Of a stretch of 8,009 bases of DNA, positions 1 to 6,530 are shown piece after piece; position 1 is the stretch's first letter; every line of letters starts with the position of its first letter. A program made the translations under genes and the position numbers. A model generated the notes under the pieces. The model did no database searches. It was given only the letters and a program-made list of their open reading frames with translations, and was not told the DNA's origin. Location: NCBI GenBank assembly GCA_035302865.1, contig DATGSF010000065.1:1-8009 (forward strand), given 5' to 3'. This DNA is from DATGSF01 sp035302865 (GTDB lineage: Bacteria > Bacteroidota > Bacteroidia > Chitinophagales > Chitinophagaceae).

Positions 1-622
1 GTGCATCTGTTTCTAACACAATATTACTTAATGGAATTTCTTTGATGATTTCTTCTAATCCTCCATTTTTAAATGTGCTAATACCTCCAATTCCTAATTT
101 AAAATTTAAATTTACAATTTTTTTTGCTTCTTGCAAATCACCTGTAAAACAATGGAAAACACCCTTTAAATTTCCATCTTGCTTCTTTTGAACAACCTCT
201 ATACCTTCTTTCATTGCTTCACGAGTATGAATTACAATAGGCAAATCATAACTAATTGCCCAATCTATTTGAGTTTGAAATGCTTCATATTGTTGTGCTT
301 TAAAACTTGTATCCCAATAAAAATCCAAACCAATCTCTCCAATTGCGCAATAAGATTCCATTTCTAATCTTTTCTTTAGATAAGTCAATTGCTCTTGATA
401 ATCCTTTTTAACATAGCATGGATGCAATCCCAACATTGATTTAAAAAATGAACTATCTTTTTTTTCAAGAGCTAACATATGAAGCAAGGTTTCTTTATCA
501 CAATTCGGCATTAAAACCGCATGAACACCATTTTCTTTTGCTCTTATTATTACATCATTAATATCTTGTTCAAAACTTTTATCATACAAATGCGCATGGG
601 TATCTACAAATCCTATATTCAT
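1..622 (-). CDS. TatD-family metal-dependent hydrolase, 3' end cut off by the window edge
   Basis: This is the N-terminal 207 residues of a TatD-family protein; the family is usually about 250-260 residues, so roughly the last 50 are outside the window. TatD enzymes are cytoplasmic, metal-dependent TIM-barrel hydrolases, with DNase activity shown for some members. The metal-site residues are visible in order: H9 and H11 in DTHAHL, E96 in GEIGLDF, H132 in VIHTR, H157 in FHCFTG, and D206 in the LETD motif at the edge. The ATG (622-620) overlaps the stop codon of the upstream deacetylase by one base (TAATG), which points to translational coupling. No frameshift or missing ligand is seen. The family is secure; the physiological substrate is not, since TatD proteins have been linked to DNA repair, RNA processing and D-amino-acyl-tRNA hydrolysis. 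Confidence 0.93.
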   Translation of the reverse strand, partial: MNIGFVDTHAHLYDKSFEQDINDVIIRAKENGVHAVLMPNCDKETLLHMLALEKKDSSFFKSMLGLHPCYVKKDYQEQLTYLKKRLEMESYCAIGEIGLDFYWDTSFKAQQYEAFQTQIDWAISYDLPIVIHTREAMKEGIEVVQKKQDGNLKGVFHCFTGDLQEAKKIVNLNFKLGIGGISTFKNGGLEEIIKEIPLSNIVLETDA

Positions 623-1260
623 TACTTTATTCTTTTTTTAAAATCTAAGCTTTTCATAGCCCACGATTTCTTTTGAGCATAGTTTAAAAATCTTGGCAAA
701 ACATATCTCATCCTTGGAAAAGACTTTTCATTATCGTGAAACACTATAATATCTCCAGGCTCTACTTCAAATATTAATTTTTCTAAACACTCTTTTTCAT
801 TTAATTTCAAATCAAAATCTCCTGTAAGATAAGACCAATAAACTATCTGAAAGCCTTCTTTAATTAATTGATTTCCAATTTTTTTATTTAGTCGTCCATA
901 AGGTGGTCGAAATAAATCACTTTCAATACTTTCTTCTGCTTTATAAACATTTGCTATATATTGTTCAGAAGAAACCTCTTTGATCTTAGGATGATTATAT
1001 GTATGATTACCAACACTATGTCCTTCTGCAATTATTCTTTTATAAACATCCGGAAATTTTTCAACATTTTCTCCTAAACAGAAAAATGTAGCCTGCGCTT
1101 CATATTTTTTCAATTCTTCTAGTACAAATGAAGTTATTTCTGGATGGGGTCCATCATCGAATGTAATATATATGGCAGGTTGCATTTCATCAACCTCCAT
1201 CTCCCAAAGTCCAGATGGCAAAAGCCTTCTTGCAATTTTAGGAATCCGATGTAAATACAT
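622..1260 (-). CDS. Polysaccharide deacetylase (NodB-homology, carbohydrate esterase 4 family)
   Basis: The 212-residue protein is little more than one NodB homology domain. Visible CE4 motifs are TFDDGP (33-38, catalytic base D35 and metal ligand D36), HSVGNHTYNH (81-90, metal ligands H86 and H90), FRPPYGR (117-123), the YWSYLTGDFD stretch (141-150), and DIIVFHD (170-176, with H175). The family removes N- or O-acetyl groups from cell-wall or surface polysaccharides such as peptidoglycan or chitin-like chains. No convincing signal peptide or lipobox is seen; the N-terminus has a short basic segment (about 5-12), so it may act in the cytoplasm or be exported in an unrecognised way. It starts 2 bp after the ricT stop and its own stop overlaps the tatD start, so the three genes look co-transcribed. 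The substrate cannot be read from the sequence. Confidence 0.92.
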   Translation of the reverse strand: MYLHRIPKIARRLLPSGLWEMEVDEMQPAIYITFDDGPHPEITSFVLEELKKYEAQATFFCLGENVEKFPDVYKRIIAEGHSVGNHTYNHPKIKEVSSEQYIANVYKAEESIESDLFRPPYGRLNKKIGNQLIKEGFQIVYWSYLTGDFDLKLNEKECLEKLIFEVEPGDIIVFHDNEKSFPRMRYVLPRFLNYAQKKSWAMKSLDFKKRIK

Positions 1261-1262
1261 TT

Positions 1263-2588
1263 TTATTGTTTTTTAGAATTTGCAGTTTTAGTATTTCTAG
1301 ATTTTTGTCTATCCTTTCTATTATTTTTACTATAAGCTGATGTATGCTTTTTATTTCCATGCTTTCTTTGTGTATCAATAGTTTCTTTCCTAGTATTTTT
1401 TTTATTACTAGTTCTTGACTTTTGCTGTACGTTCAGATTATTCGATCGTCTTTTTTTACTTTTTTTATGACCCTTTGCTTTCCCTAGATTTTCTAAAGAT
1501 ATTTGTCCTACATCATTAATAAATCCAACATCTACTAATTTAGTAGGATCTTTTCTTGTTGTAGCAATTTCAATATGTTCTATTTCATCAGGGAAAATAT
1601 CCTTTTTATTTAATTCAAGTATTTCATGTACTCTCTGAATGGTTAAAGGATACTGCTTGCTACTATCATCAAAGCTATACCACATTAGGTTCCTAAATAT
1701 ATCCTTTTTTTGCAAAGTAGCCTTTCCTTTTTTCAGAAATATAATTTCTGCATTTTGAGGAAAACTTTTTAATGCTTCCATGTAGGTATCTAGCTCATAA
1801 TTCAGGCAGCATTTAAGTCTCCCGCATTGTCCTGAAAGTTTAGTTTGATTGATGGACAAATTTTGATATCTCGCCGCTGTTGTATTTACGGATTTAAAAT
1901 CAGTTAGCCAAGAACTACAACATAATTCCCTACCACATGAACCAATTCCTCCTATTTTTGCACTTTCTTGTCTTGCACCAATTTGTCGCATCTCAATTTT
2001 AGCTCTAAATTCTTGTGCATATACTTTAATAAGTTCTCTAAAATCGACTCTCTCATTAGCAGTATAAAATACAGTAACTTTTTTACAGTCTGCTTGAAAC
2101 TCAATTAAAGAAACCTTCATATCTAAATTCATACTGCGAGCAATAACTCTAGCATTTAATAAAGTTTCTTTTTCTTTTTCTTTTGCTATTTTATATTTTT
2201 CAAGGTCATCTTCGGTGGCTATTCGGAGAATACTTTGAATATCTTCATTATCTTTAACTCCATATTTTTTCATTTGGAGTTTTACTAATTCACCTGTTAC
2301 TGACACTTGTCCAACGTCAAATCCATTAGCACCTTCAACAACTACCCATTGATTTTTTTCTAATAATAAGTTCTCTGTATTTCTAAAAAAGTGTTTACGA
2401 TTTCCGTTTTGAAAACTAATTTCAACTATATCATATTGTGTACCAAAATCAGATAAAGGATAATCTGATAACCAATTATACACATTAAATTTATTACAGC
2501 CTCCTGAACTACACCCTCCATTACTTTGGCAACCAGCTGGTTTACCATTGCTACCAACAGAATGGCTGCTACAACCTTCGCAACCCAT
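1263..2588 (-). CDS. ricT: RicT/YaaT-like PSP1-domain protein with Cys-rich head and basic tail
   Basis: The 441-residue protein has a central PSP1/RicT core (about 50-345). Its hallmark is residues 205-262, with the IGGIGSCGRELCC segment, a QNLS stretch, and then the SGQCGRLKCCLNYE segment; the paired cysteines are C218, C223/C224, C255 and C260/C261. In Bacillus subtilis the homologue YaaT (RicT) joins YlbF and YmcA in an Fe-S-containing complex that directs RNase Y. Whether that role applies here is inference, as no partner gene is in view. An N-terminal extension carries five cysteines (3, 6, 20, 26, 31), a feature I recall from other Bacteroidota RicT proteins. From about residue 370 the protein becomes a low-complexity Lys/Arg/Asn/Ser tail that could bind nucleic acid. 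A 71-bp gap separates it from the upstream FKBP lipoprotein gene; downstream it is tightly linked to the deacetylase. holB and gldH, which I would expect nearby in many relatives, are absent. Confidence 0.9.
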   Translation of the reverse strand: MGCEGCSSHSVGSNGKPAGCQSNGGCSSGGCNKFNVYNWLSDYPLSDFGTQYDIVEISFQNGNRKHFFRNTENLLLEKNQWVVVEGANGFDVGQVSVTGELVKLQMKKYGVKDNEDIQSILRIATEDDLEKYKIAKEKEKETLLNARVIARSMNLDMKVSLIEFQADCKKVTVFYTANERVDFRELIKVYAQEFRAKIEMRQIGARQESAKIGGIGSCGRELCCSSWLTDFKSVNTTAARYQNLSINQTKLSGQCGRLKCCLNYELDTYMEALKSFPQNAEIIFLKKGKATLQKKDIFRNLMWYSFDDSSKQYPLTIQRVHEILELNKKDIFPDEIEHIEIATTRKDPTKLVDVGFINDVGQISLENLGKAKGHKKSKKRRSNNLNVQQKSRTSNKKNTRKETIDTQRKHGNKKHTSAYSKNNRKDRQKSRNTKTANSKKQ

Positions 2589-2608
2589 AAATATATTTTA
2601 TTTTTCCA

Positions 2609-2659
2609 GTCAAATTGTATTTGACCTCATTGAATAATATGAATACACTCTTGTGTATT
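2609..2659 (-). promoter_or_regulatory. Two small dyads between the FKBP lipoprotein gene and ricT
   Basis: The 71-bp gap holds two perfect 7-bp inverted repeats. One is AATACAC/GTGTATT (2642-2648 and 2653-2659, 4-nt loop), directly after the FKBP lipoprotein stop. The other is GTCAAAT/ATTTGAC (2609-2615 and 2619-2625, 3-nt loop). The first could be a weak terminator, though no strong T-run follows it. The second overlaps the place where a ricT promoter would lie and could be an operator or hairpin. I see no convincing -33/-7 pair, so read-through from the ExbB-like operon into ricT remains possible. Confidence 0.35.
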
Positions 2660-3139
2660 TTAATTTTGTACTTCTATTAAATTGATTTTAAAAATCAAAA
2701 TAGAATTAGCAGGAATATCTCCCTGCGCTCTAGCACCATACGCTAAACTAGGAGGCAGATATAATATCATTTCTCCACCTTCTTTTAGCAAAGGTAGCCC
2801 CATTCTCCACCCCATTATCAAGTTTTCCAAAGGAAAAGAAATTGCATTTGCAGCATCAAAAACATGATTATTTGTCAATTTGCCTTCATAATCAATTTTA
2901 ATCTTGCTACATTGATGTGGTGTTTTTCCTGTTCCCTCTTTTAATATAATATAATAAAACCCTCTTTCGTCATACTCTGCTTCTATTGCATTATCTTCCA
3001 AGTAATTTTTTAATTCTACCACTTCCGTTTGAGAGGCTACATACTCAACCGAGCGACAATTATTTTCATTATCTTTTTTGCAAGCGACAAAAGATAGAAA
3101 GATAATTCCAAGAACAAATAAAGGGTATGGTATTTTCAT
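2660..3139 (-). CDS. FKBP-type peptidyl-prolyl isomerase lipoprotein
   Basis: The 159-residue protein begins with a lipoprotein signal peptide: K2, a hydrophobic stretch (about 4-19), and a lipobox ending SFVAC with C20 as the lipidated residue, followed by KKDNEN. It is therefore predicted to be anchored in a membrane facing the periplasm, or at the cell surface. An FKBP domain occupies about 72-157. The residues matching the FKBP12 active site are all present: Y84, F94-D95, I108, W111, Y134 (in AYG) and F150. It should therefore be a working prolyl isomerase that assists folding of exported proteins. Small FKBP lipoproteins of this kind include GldI of the gliding machinery, but nothing here singles out that role. 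It begins 12 bp after the ExbB-like gene and probably shares its transcript. A weak 7-bp hairpin follows its stop. Confidence 0.9.
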   Translation of the reverse strand: MKIPYPLFVLGIIFLSFVACKKDNENNCRSVEYVASQTEVVELKNYLEDNAIEAEYDERGFYYIILKEGTGKTPHQCSKIKIDYEGKLTNNHVFDAANAISFPLENLIMGWRMGLPLLKEGGEMILYLPPSLAYGARAQGDIPANSILIFKINLIEVQN

Positions 3140-3151
3140 TATTATTATAAA

Positions 3152-3889
3152 TTATTTTACAACAGGCTCATGTAATATATCTAAAAACTCTGTACTTGCA
3201 GTTTCCATTTTATTCACTACTCTATTGATCCTACCATTAAGTATACTATATAATACTGCTGCAATCAAACCAATAATTAATCCTACCGCTGAAGTAACCA
3301 TTTTAGTATAAATTCCACCTGCAATATTTTCTATAGAAAACCCTTGATGCTGAATATTAAAAAACAGAATGATCATTCCGGCAATAGTTCCCAGGAAACC
3401 AAACATAGGTGCAATTCCTGCAATAGTACTTAAAACACCTAAATTTTTTTCCATTTTATAAACTTCCAACTTTCCTGTGTTCTCCATTGATTTTTCTATA
3501 TGATCAATAGGTTTTCCAATTCTATCTATACCTTTAGCTATCATTTTAGGTAATGCTCCTTCGGTATTATTACAGATTGATTTAGCTCCAGAAATATTTC
3601 CTTCAATAATTTTTTCTCTTACTCGGAACATAAAATCTGGATTTGTTTTACCAGCATTTTTAATCACCAGAAAACGTTCTATAAAGAAGTACACAGTTAA
3701 TATACTACAAATTAAAAGTGGAATCATAAGAACTCCCCCCTCTTGCAACAAACTCCATAAAGAAATTGTCTCTGGTTCTTGTGCAACAGTTCCTGCAACA
3801 TTGTGCACAACTTCACTTAAGCTATCTTGAGCATTATTAACAACACCTTGTGCTTGTATGGATAAAAATATTTGATTTAACATGTTCAT
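3152..3889 (-). CDS. MotA/TolQ/ExbB-family proton channel protein
   Basis: This 245-residue inner-membrane protein has the three-helix ExbB/TolQ layout: TM1 at about 53-72, a cytoplasmic loop of about 75 residues (73-147), TM2 at about 148-176 and TM3 at about 187-214. The signature in TM2 is APMFGFLGTIAGM (160-172), with T168 at the place of the channel threonine. In TM3 the MVTSAVGL stretch (187-194) puts S190 about where E. coli ExbB has T181, by hand alignment. ExbB-type proteins form pentameric proton channels that, with ExbD/TolR, energise TonB or Tol transport. The oddity is the absence of an exbD/tolR gene beside it: the next gene downstream, 12 bp away, encodes an FKBP lipoprotein and the upstream gene a SlyD-like FKBP. 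The start ATG follows an A/T-rich leader; a second ATG two codons in (3883) is also possible. Confidence 0.92.
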   Translation of the reverse strand: MNMLNQIFLSIQAQGVVNNAQDSLSEVVHNVAGTVAQEPETISLWSLLQEGGVLMIPLLICSILTVYFFIERFLVIKNAGKTNPDFMFRVREKIIEGNISGAKSICNNTEGALPKMIAKGIDRIGKPIDHIEKSMENTGKLEVYKMEKNLGVLSTIAGIAPMFGFLGTIAGMIILFFNIQHQGFSIENIAGGIYTKMVTSAVGLIIGLIAAVLYSILNGRINRVVNKMETASTEFLDILHEPVVK

Positions 3890-3905
3890 TTAATAATTTC
3901 AATAG

Positions 3906-3913
3906 CAAATATA
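3906..3913 (-). promoter_or_regulatory. Possible -7 box for the ExbB-like gene
   Basis: TATATTTG on the minus strand matches the Bacteroidota -7 consensus TAnnTTTG exactly and lies 16 bp before the ATG at 3889. This would give a leader of about 10 nt. No TTTG-like -33 element occurs at the expected 19-21 bp spacing. The box follows the SlyD-gene hairpin by only 7 bp. Confidence 0.35.
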
Positions 3914-3920
3914 CAAAGAA

Positions 3921-3968
3921 CTTGCCAAAGAATTTCATCTAATTTTAAAGACTATATTCTTTGGCAAG
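3921..3968 (-). terminator. Hairpin terminator after the SlyD-like gene
   Basis: The 13-bp arms CTTGCCAAAGAAT (3921-3933) and ATTCTTTGGCAAG (3956-3968) are perfectly complementary, with a 22-nt loop. On the minus strand the stem begins 6 nt after the stop codon and is followed by TTCTTTGTATATTTG, which is T-rich but not a clean T-run. A Rho-independent terminator fits best. The long loop and the downstream -7 box also allow a regulatory role toward the ExbB-like gene. Confidence 0.65.
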
Positions 3969-3974
3969 ATATTA

Positions 3975-4403
3975 TTATCCTATTTTAACTAATTCTATTT
4001 CAAAAATCAAATCTTTACCTGCTAATGGATGATTACCATCTAATATTACAGAGTCTTCTTTAACTTCTTTGATAATTACTGGAAAATGATTTCCTTGATT
4101 ATCACTTAAATGCAATTGTATTCCTTCTTGAATTTGTACATCTTCAGGAAAATCAGATTTCGGAAATTCCAGAAAGTTTTTTTCAGAAGGCTCACCATAT
4201 GCTTCATGTACAGGAATTTCAACTGTTTTCTTTGCTCCAACTTCCATATCAATTAAAGCCTCATCAAAACCTTTAATCACTTGTCCTTGACCTACTATAA
4301 ACTGTAAAGGGTCTCTTCCTTCCGATGAGTCAAATGCTGTTCCATCAGTTAGTTTTCCATGATAATGTACGTGTACGGTGTCTCCCGTTTTTACTTTTGA
4401 CAT
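3975..4403 (-). CDS. SlyD-like FKBP-type peptidyl-prolyl isomerase
   Basis: The 142-residue cytoplasmic protein has the SlyD layout: an FKBP half (about 1-68), an inserted flap chaperone domain (about 71-122), and the closing FKBP strand (about 123-141). Matching FKBP residues are Y14, F24-D25, I43, F46 in place of tryptophan (usual in SlyD), Y69 in AYG and F134. The NHPLAGKDLIF stretch (124-134) is characteristic of the family. SlyD proteins combine prolyl isomerase and chaperone activity. The His/Cys-rich metal-binding tail of E. coli SlyD is missing, so a nickel-delivery role is unlikely. I chose the ATG at 4403 (MSKVKTG); the frame stays open to a TTG at 4421, but the six extra residues look like translated A/T-rich leader. 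A terminator-like hairpin follows the gene and another lies between its promoter and the upstream regulator gene, so it is probably monocistronic. Confidence 0.93.
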   Translation of the reverse strand: MSKVKTGDTVHVHYHGKLTDGTAFDSSEGRDPLQFIVGQGQVIKGFDEALIDMEVGAKKTVEIPVHEAYGEPSEKNFLEFPKSDFPEDVQIQEGIQLHLSDNQGNHFPVIIKEVKEDSVILDGNHPLAGKDLIFEIELVKIG

Positions 4404-4433
4404 AAATATATATTTTTTCAATTCTTAATCCAT

Positions 4434-4465
4434 GCAAGGTAGTTTTAATATTTAATTTCAACAAA
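4434..4465 (-). promoter_or_regulatory. Candidate promoter of the SlyD-like gene
   Basis: Reading the minus strand, TTTG (4465-4462), a 20-bp spacer and TACCTTGC (4441-4434) resemble the Bacteroidota TTTG-N19-21-TAnnTTTG promoter. The -7 element matches only four of six fixed bases. The start point would fall about 24 nt before the ATG at 4403, which also favours that start over the TTG at 4421. Confidence 0.35.
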
Positions 4466-4486
4466 TTTTGCACCTATTTTTACATA

Positions 4487-4524
4487 AAAATAGCATGCAA
4501 TTACATTTTACTGCATGCTATTTT
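4487..4524 (-). terminator. Hairpin terminator after the response regulator gene
   Basis: The perfect 13-bp arms AAAATAGCATGCA (4487-4499) and TGCATGCTATTTT (4512-4524) surround a 12-nt loop. On the minus strand the stem starts about 20 nt after the regulator stop and its far arm runs into TATTTTTATG. This A-stem-T arrangement is typical of a Rho-independent terminator. The near-symmetric flanks might also stop transcription from the other strand. Confidence 0.78.
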
Positions 4525-4544
4525 CACAACAATCTTTATAAAGT

Positions 4545-5246
4545 TTACTCTTCTACTAACAAGCGGAAACCATTTCCGTGGATATTAACAATGCTAACAC
4601 TATCATCAACACTTAAATATTTTCTCAACTTGGCGATATATACATCCATGCTCCTACCGTTAAAATAGGTATCACTGCCCCAAATTCGTTTTAAGGCCTT
4701 TTCTCTAGGAAGTAAATCATTTTTAAACTCACATAGCATTTGCAATAATGCATTTTCTTTTGGGCTTAATGTTCTTTCTTCCCCTTCTGCTTCTAAAATG
4801 CGTAATTTTGAATTAAATTTAAATTTCCCAAATTCAAAATTTTGTTGTGTAGATAAGCGGTCTCCGACTTCTTGATTTCTTTTTAATACAGCCTTGATTT
4901 TATGCAGAAGAACCTCACTATCAAAAGGTTTTGTTATATAATCATCTGCTCCTAAATTGTAACCCGCAATTACATCATCTTTCATATTTCTAGCGGAAAG
5001 AAAAAACAATGGTACATCTGCATCAATTGCTCTAATTTCTTCTGCTAAAGTAAAACCATCCATATTTGGCATCATAACATCTAAAATACACAAATCGAAT
5101 TTTTCTCTTCGAAATGCTGCTAAGCCCAAAATACCGTCACGGCATAACTCTACTACATAATCATGTAACTCCAAGTAGTTTTTCAGTACTTGTCCTAAAT
5201 TCGTATCATCTTCAACTAATAATACTTTTGCTTTTTCTAATTCCAT
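4545..5246 (-). CDS. OmpR/RprY-like two-component response regulator
   Basis: The 233-residue protein has a receiver domain (about 7-122) and an OmpR/PhoB-type winged-helix DNA-binding domain (about 135-231). The receiver has the acidic pocket E12-D13-D14, phospho-acceptor D56 in CILDVMMP, the switch serine S84 in FFLSARN and K106 in DYITKPF, so it should be competent for phosphorylation. In the output domain, LSPKENALLQML (160-171), the recognition helix around SMDVYIAKLRKYL (199-211) and the wing NIHGNGFRLL (221-230) are visible. The receiver closely resembles RprY of Bacteroides as I remember it. No histidine kinase gene is adjacent: the upstream neighbour is PorP/SprF-like and the downstream one SlyD-like. 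A good promoter in the 76-bp upstream gap and a hairpin after its stop suggest it is transcribed alone. Its kinase and targets cannot be inferred. Confidence 0.95.
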   Translation of the reverse strand: MELEKAKVLLVEDDTNLGQVLKNYLELHDYVVELCRDGILGLAAFRREKFDLCILDVMMPNMDGFTLAEEIRAIDADVPLFFLSARNMKDDVIAGYNLGADDYITKPFDSEVLLHKIKAVLKRNQEVGDRLSTQQNFEFGKFKFNSKLRILEAEGEERTLSPKENALLQMLCEFKNDLLPREKALKRIWGSDTYFNGRSMDVYIAKLRKYLSVDDSVSIVNIHGNGFRLLVEE

Positions 5247-5269
5247 AGTAAATATTTAAAATTCTTTTT

Positions 5270-5302
5270 CAAATATAGTATGTTTTCCCGAATTTTAACA
5301 AA
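5270..5302 (-). promoter_or_regulatory. Promoter of the response regulator gene
   Basis: On the minus strand TTTG (5302-5299), a 21-bp spacer and TATATTTG (5277-5270) match the Bacteroidota -33/-7 consensus at every fixed position and at normal spacing. The start point would be about 15-20 nt before the ATG at 5246. It is the best promoter in the window and supports independent expression of the regulator from the gap behind the PorP/SprF-like gene. Confidence 0.65.
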
Positions 5303-5322
5303 TTCAAATATCCATATTTTTG

Positions 5323-6351
5323 TTAAAATCTTGGACAACCGTAGGATTTTCTGCCATTTCCTTTAATCAAACTACCATCATATAAACCCTTGAAAACTAG
5401 TGACACCTCTACTCCTCCATAACCTTTTAAAGGCACAGAAAGAGGAGATAAAGTAATATCTGAAGACACTAATAAACGTATTCCATTCCATTCATATCCA
5501 ACCATAGGTATCACTGCATCCATCCAACGGTAATAAACTCCAGCTATAAGAACATTCGCATTTAGCTCTCTGGGGCTAACATTCGTAGAAATTTGTCCAC
5601 CTCCAACAATTTCATATGCTAATTTTTGCTGAGACGCATGTATTCCCCATTCCCCTATCCAATTATCACTAATTTTCACAATATTTCTCAAGTCTATAAC
5701 GGGACGTATTCCGATTTTATTCTCTTTTTCGTAAAAAGATTCATTGGGTTGATTCACATGCATTACACCTGCAGCAAGTTGAAAATAAAATTCATCTGAT
5801 GGTGTGTAAGAAAAAGACAAACCTAGGCTCGCATCAAAATAGGTAACATTTTCATGCGTGTATACTTCTCCTTGTGGTAAGTTTTCATCAAATTTTAAAC
5901 CATTCCATTGATTGTCAAAAGTTAATTGCGCCATATTCACACTTCGTTGCACCACGCCAATCCCTATTCCAGCAGAAAGAATAAAACTTTCATTTAGTTC
6001 TACATGATAAGCTGCACTAAACTGTGCTTTAGTTAATGTTAAGTCTCCATATCCCGCCTTATCATTATACAGTCCTAAACCTAAACCTAGCCACCCTTTT
6101 CGATAATCACTAGCTAAAACTTTTAAATCTCCTGAAGCACCAATTGTTTTATATGGAACTGGCAAATTCCCCCATTGAGATCGGTATTGCGCGGTTACTC
6201 TATAGTCTTCGCTAGGAATTAAACCTGTTTGGGAAGGATTAAATAGATAAGACTGATTAAAACTTTGACTAAAATGCAAATCTTGCCCATGAAGCTTTTC
6301 AAAAAAGAAAATATTACTTATTATTAGTATGAAAATAATAGACCTATTCAT
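5323..6351 (-). CDS. PorP/SprF-family type IX secretion-associated outer-membrane protein
   Basis: With the ATG at 6351 the protein has 342 residues and begins with a clear signal peptide: R3, hydrophobic 4-17, and likely cleavage after LHG (20-22), giving a mature QDLHFSQ start. The early FNPSQTGL and YRSQWGNLP stretches and the CPRF C-terminus (339-342) are family hallmarks; the rest alternates like an outer-membrane beta-barrel. PorP and SprF belong to the type IX secretion and gliding systems of Bacteroidota, and family members are thought to anchor or help assemble secreted adhesins at the surface. The frame remains open to a TTG at 6411, but that start would put a second hydrophobic stretch ahead of the signal peptide and lies upstream of the predicted promoter. 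Family members often sit beside the large adhesin they serve; none is here, because the upstream gene is divergent and encodes a lipoprotein. Confidence 0.9.
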   Translation of the reverse strand: MNRSIIFILIISNIFFFEKLHGQDLHFSQSFNQSYLFNPSQTGLIPSEDYRVTAQYRSQWGNLPVPYKTIGASGDLKVLASDYRKGWLGLGLGLYNDKAGYGDLTLTKAQFSAAYHVELNESFILSAGIGIGVVQRSVNMAQLTFDNQWNGLKFDENLPQGEVYTHENVTYFDASLGLSFSYTPSDEFYFQLAAGVMHVNQPNESFYEKENKIGIRPVIDLRNIVKISDNWIGEWGIHASQQKLAYEIVGGGQISTNVSPRELNANVLIAGVYYRWMDAVIPMVGYEWNGIRLLVSSDITLSPLSVPLKGYGGVEVSLVFKGLYDGSLIKGNGRKSYGCPRF

Positions 6352-6372
6352 GCATTTTATAACTTTAAACAT

Positions 6373-6403
6373 TAAAGTTAATAATAAAATTAAAAATCCC
6401 AAA
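6373..6403 (-). promoter_or_regulatory. Candidate promoter of the PorP/SprF-like gene
   Basis: On the minus strand TTTG (6403-6400), a 19-bp spacer and TAACTTTA (6380-6373) match the Bacteroidota consensus except for the last base of the -7 box. Transcription would start near 6366, about 15 nt before the ATG at 6351. That would exclude the longer TTG start at 6411. Confidence 0.45.
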
Positions 6404-6489
6404 CTCTTCAAAATATAAATTATAATCTTATAACAATTGTAGTTCTATCCTTTTTACATTGCAATGACGAATATCAATAAAGATTTTAG

Positions 6490-6517
6490 TTATTTTGTAG
6501 CTACTTAACCTTAAGTA
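6490..6517 (+). promoter_or_regulatory. Palindromes and possible -7 box upstream of the HmuY-like gene
   Basis: TTATTTTG (6490-6497) matches TAnnTTTG at all but one fixed base, without a TTTG at -33. It runs into the 8-bp palindrome GTAGCTAC (6497-6504), which overlaps TACTTAA-CC-TTAAGTA (6502-6517, 7-bp arms). The dyads would sit around the transcription start, 14 bp before the ATG. An operator or a leader hairpin is possible; this is inference. Confidence 0.35.
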
Positions 6518-6530
6518 ATAAATAAAAAAA

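Noticed and set aside
179..367. A 62-codon open frame on the plus strand
   Set aside because: It lies wholly inside the TatD-family gene on the opposite strand, which has all its metal-site motifs; the peptide has no recognisable features.
2682..2867. A 61-codon open frame on the plus strand
   Set aside because: It is antisense to the FKBP domain of the lipoprotein gene, whose conserved residues are encoded by the same bases.
2660..3139. Calling the FKBP lipoprotein GldI
   Set aside because: Only the general lipoprotein-plus-FKBP layout is shared; no other gliding gene is beside it and several lipoprotein FKBPs exist in this phylum.
3078..3311. A 77-codon plus-strand frame that looks hydrophobic
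   Set aside because: It is antisense to the junction of the ExbB-like and FKBP lipoprotein genes; its hydrophobicity reflects the antisense of A/T-rich membrane-helix codons.
4468..4668. A 66-codon plus-strand frame
   Set aside because: It starts in the terminator hairpin region and runs antisense through the DNA-binding domain of the response regulator.
6352..6411. A 20-residue longer start (TTG) for the PorP/SprF-like protein
   Set aside because: It would place an extra hydrophobic stretch ahead of a complete signal peptide, and the likely promoter lies inside it.
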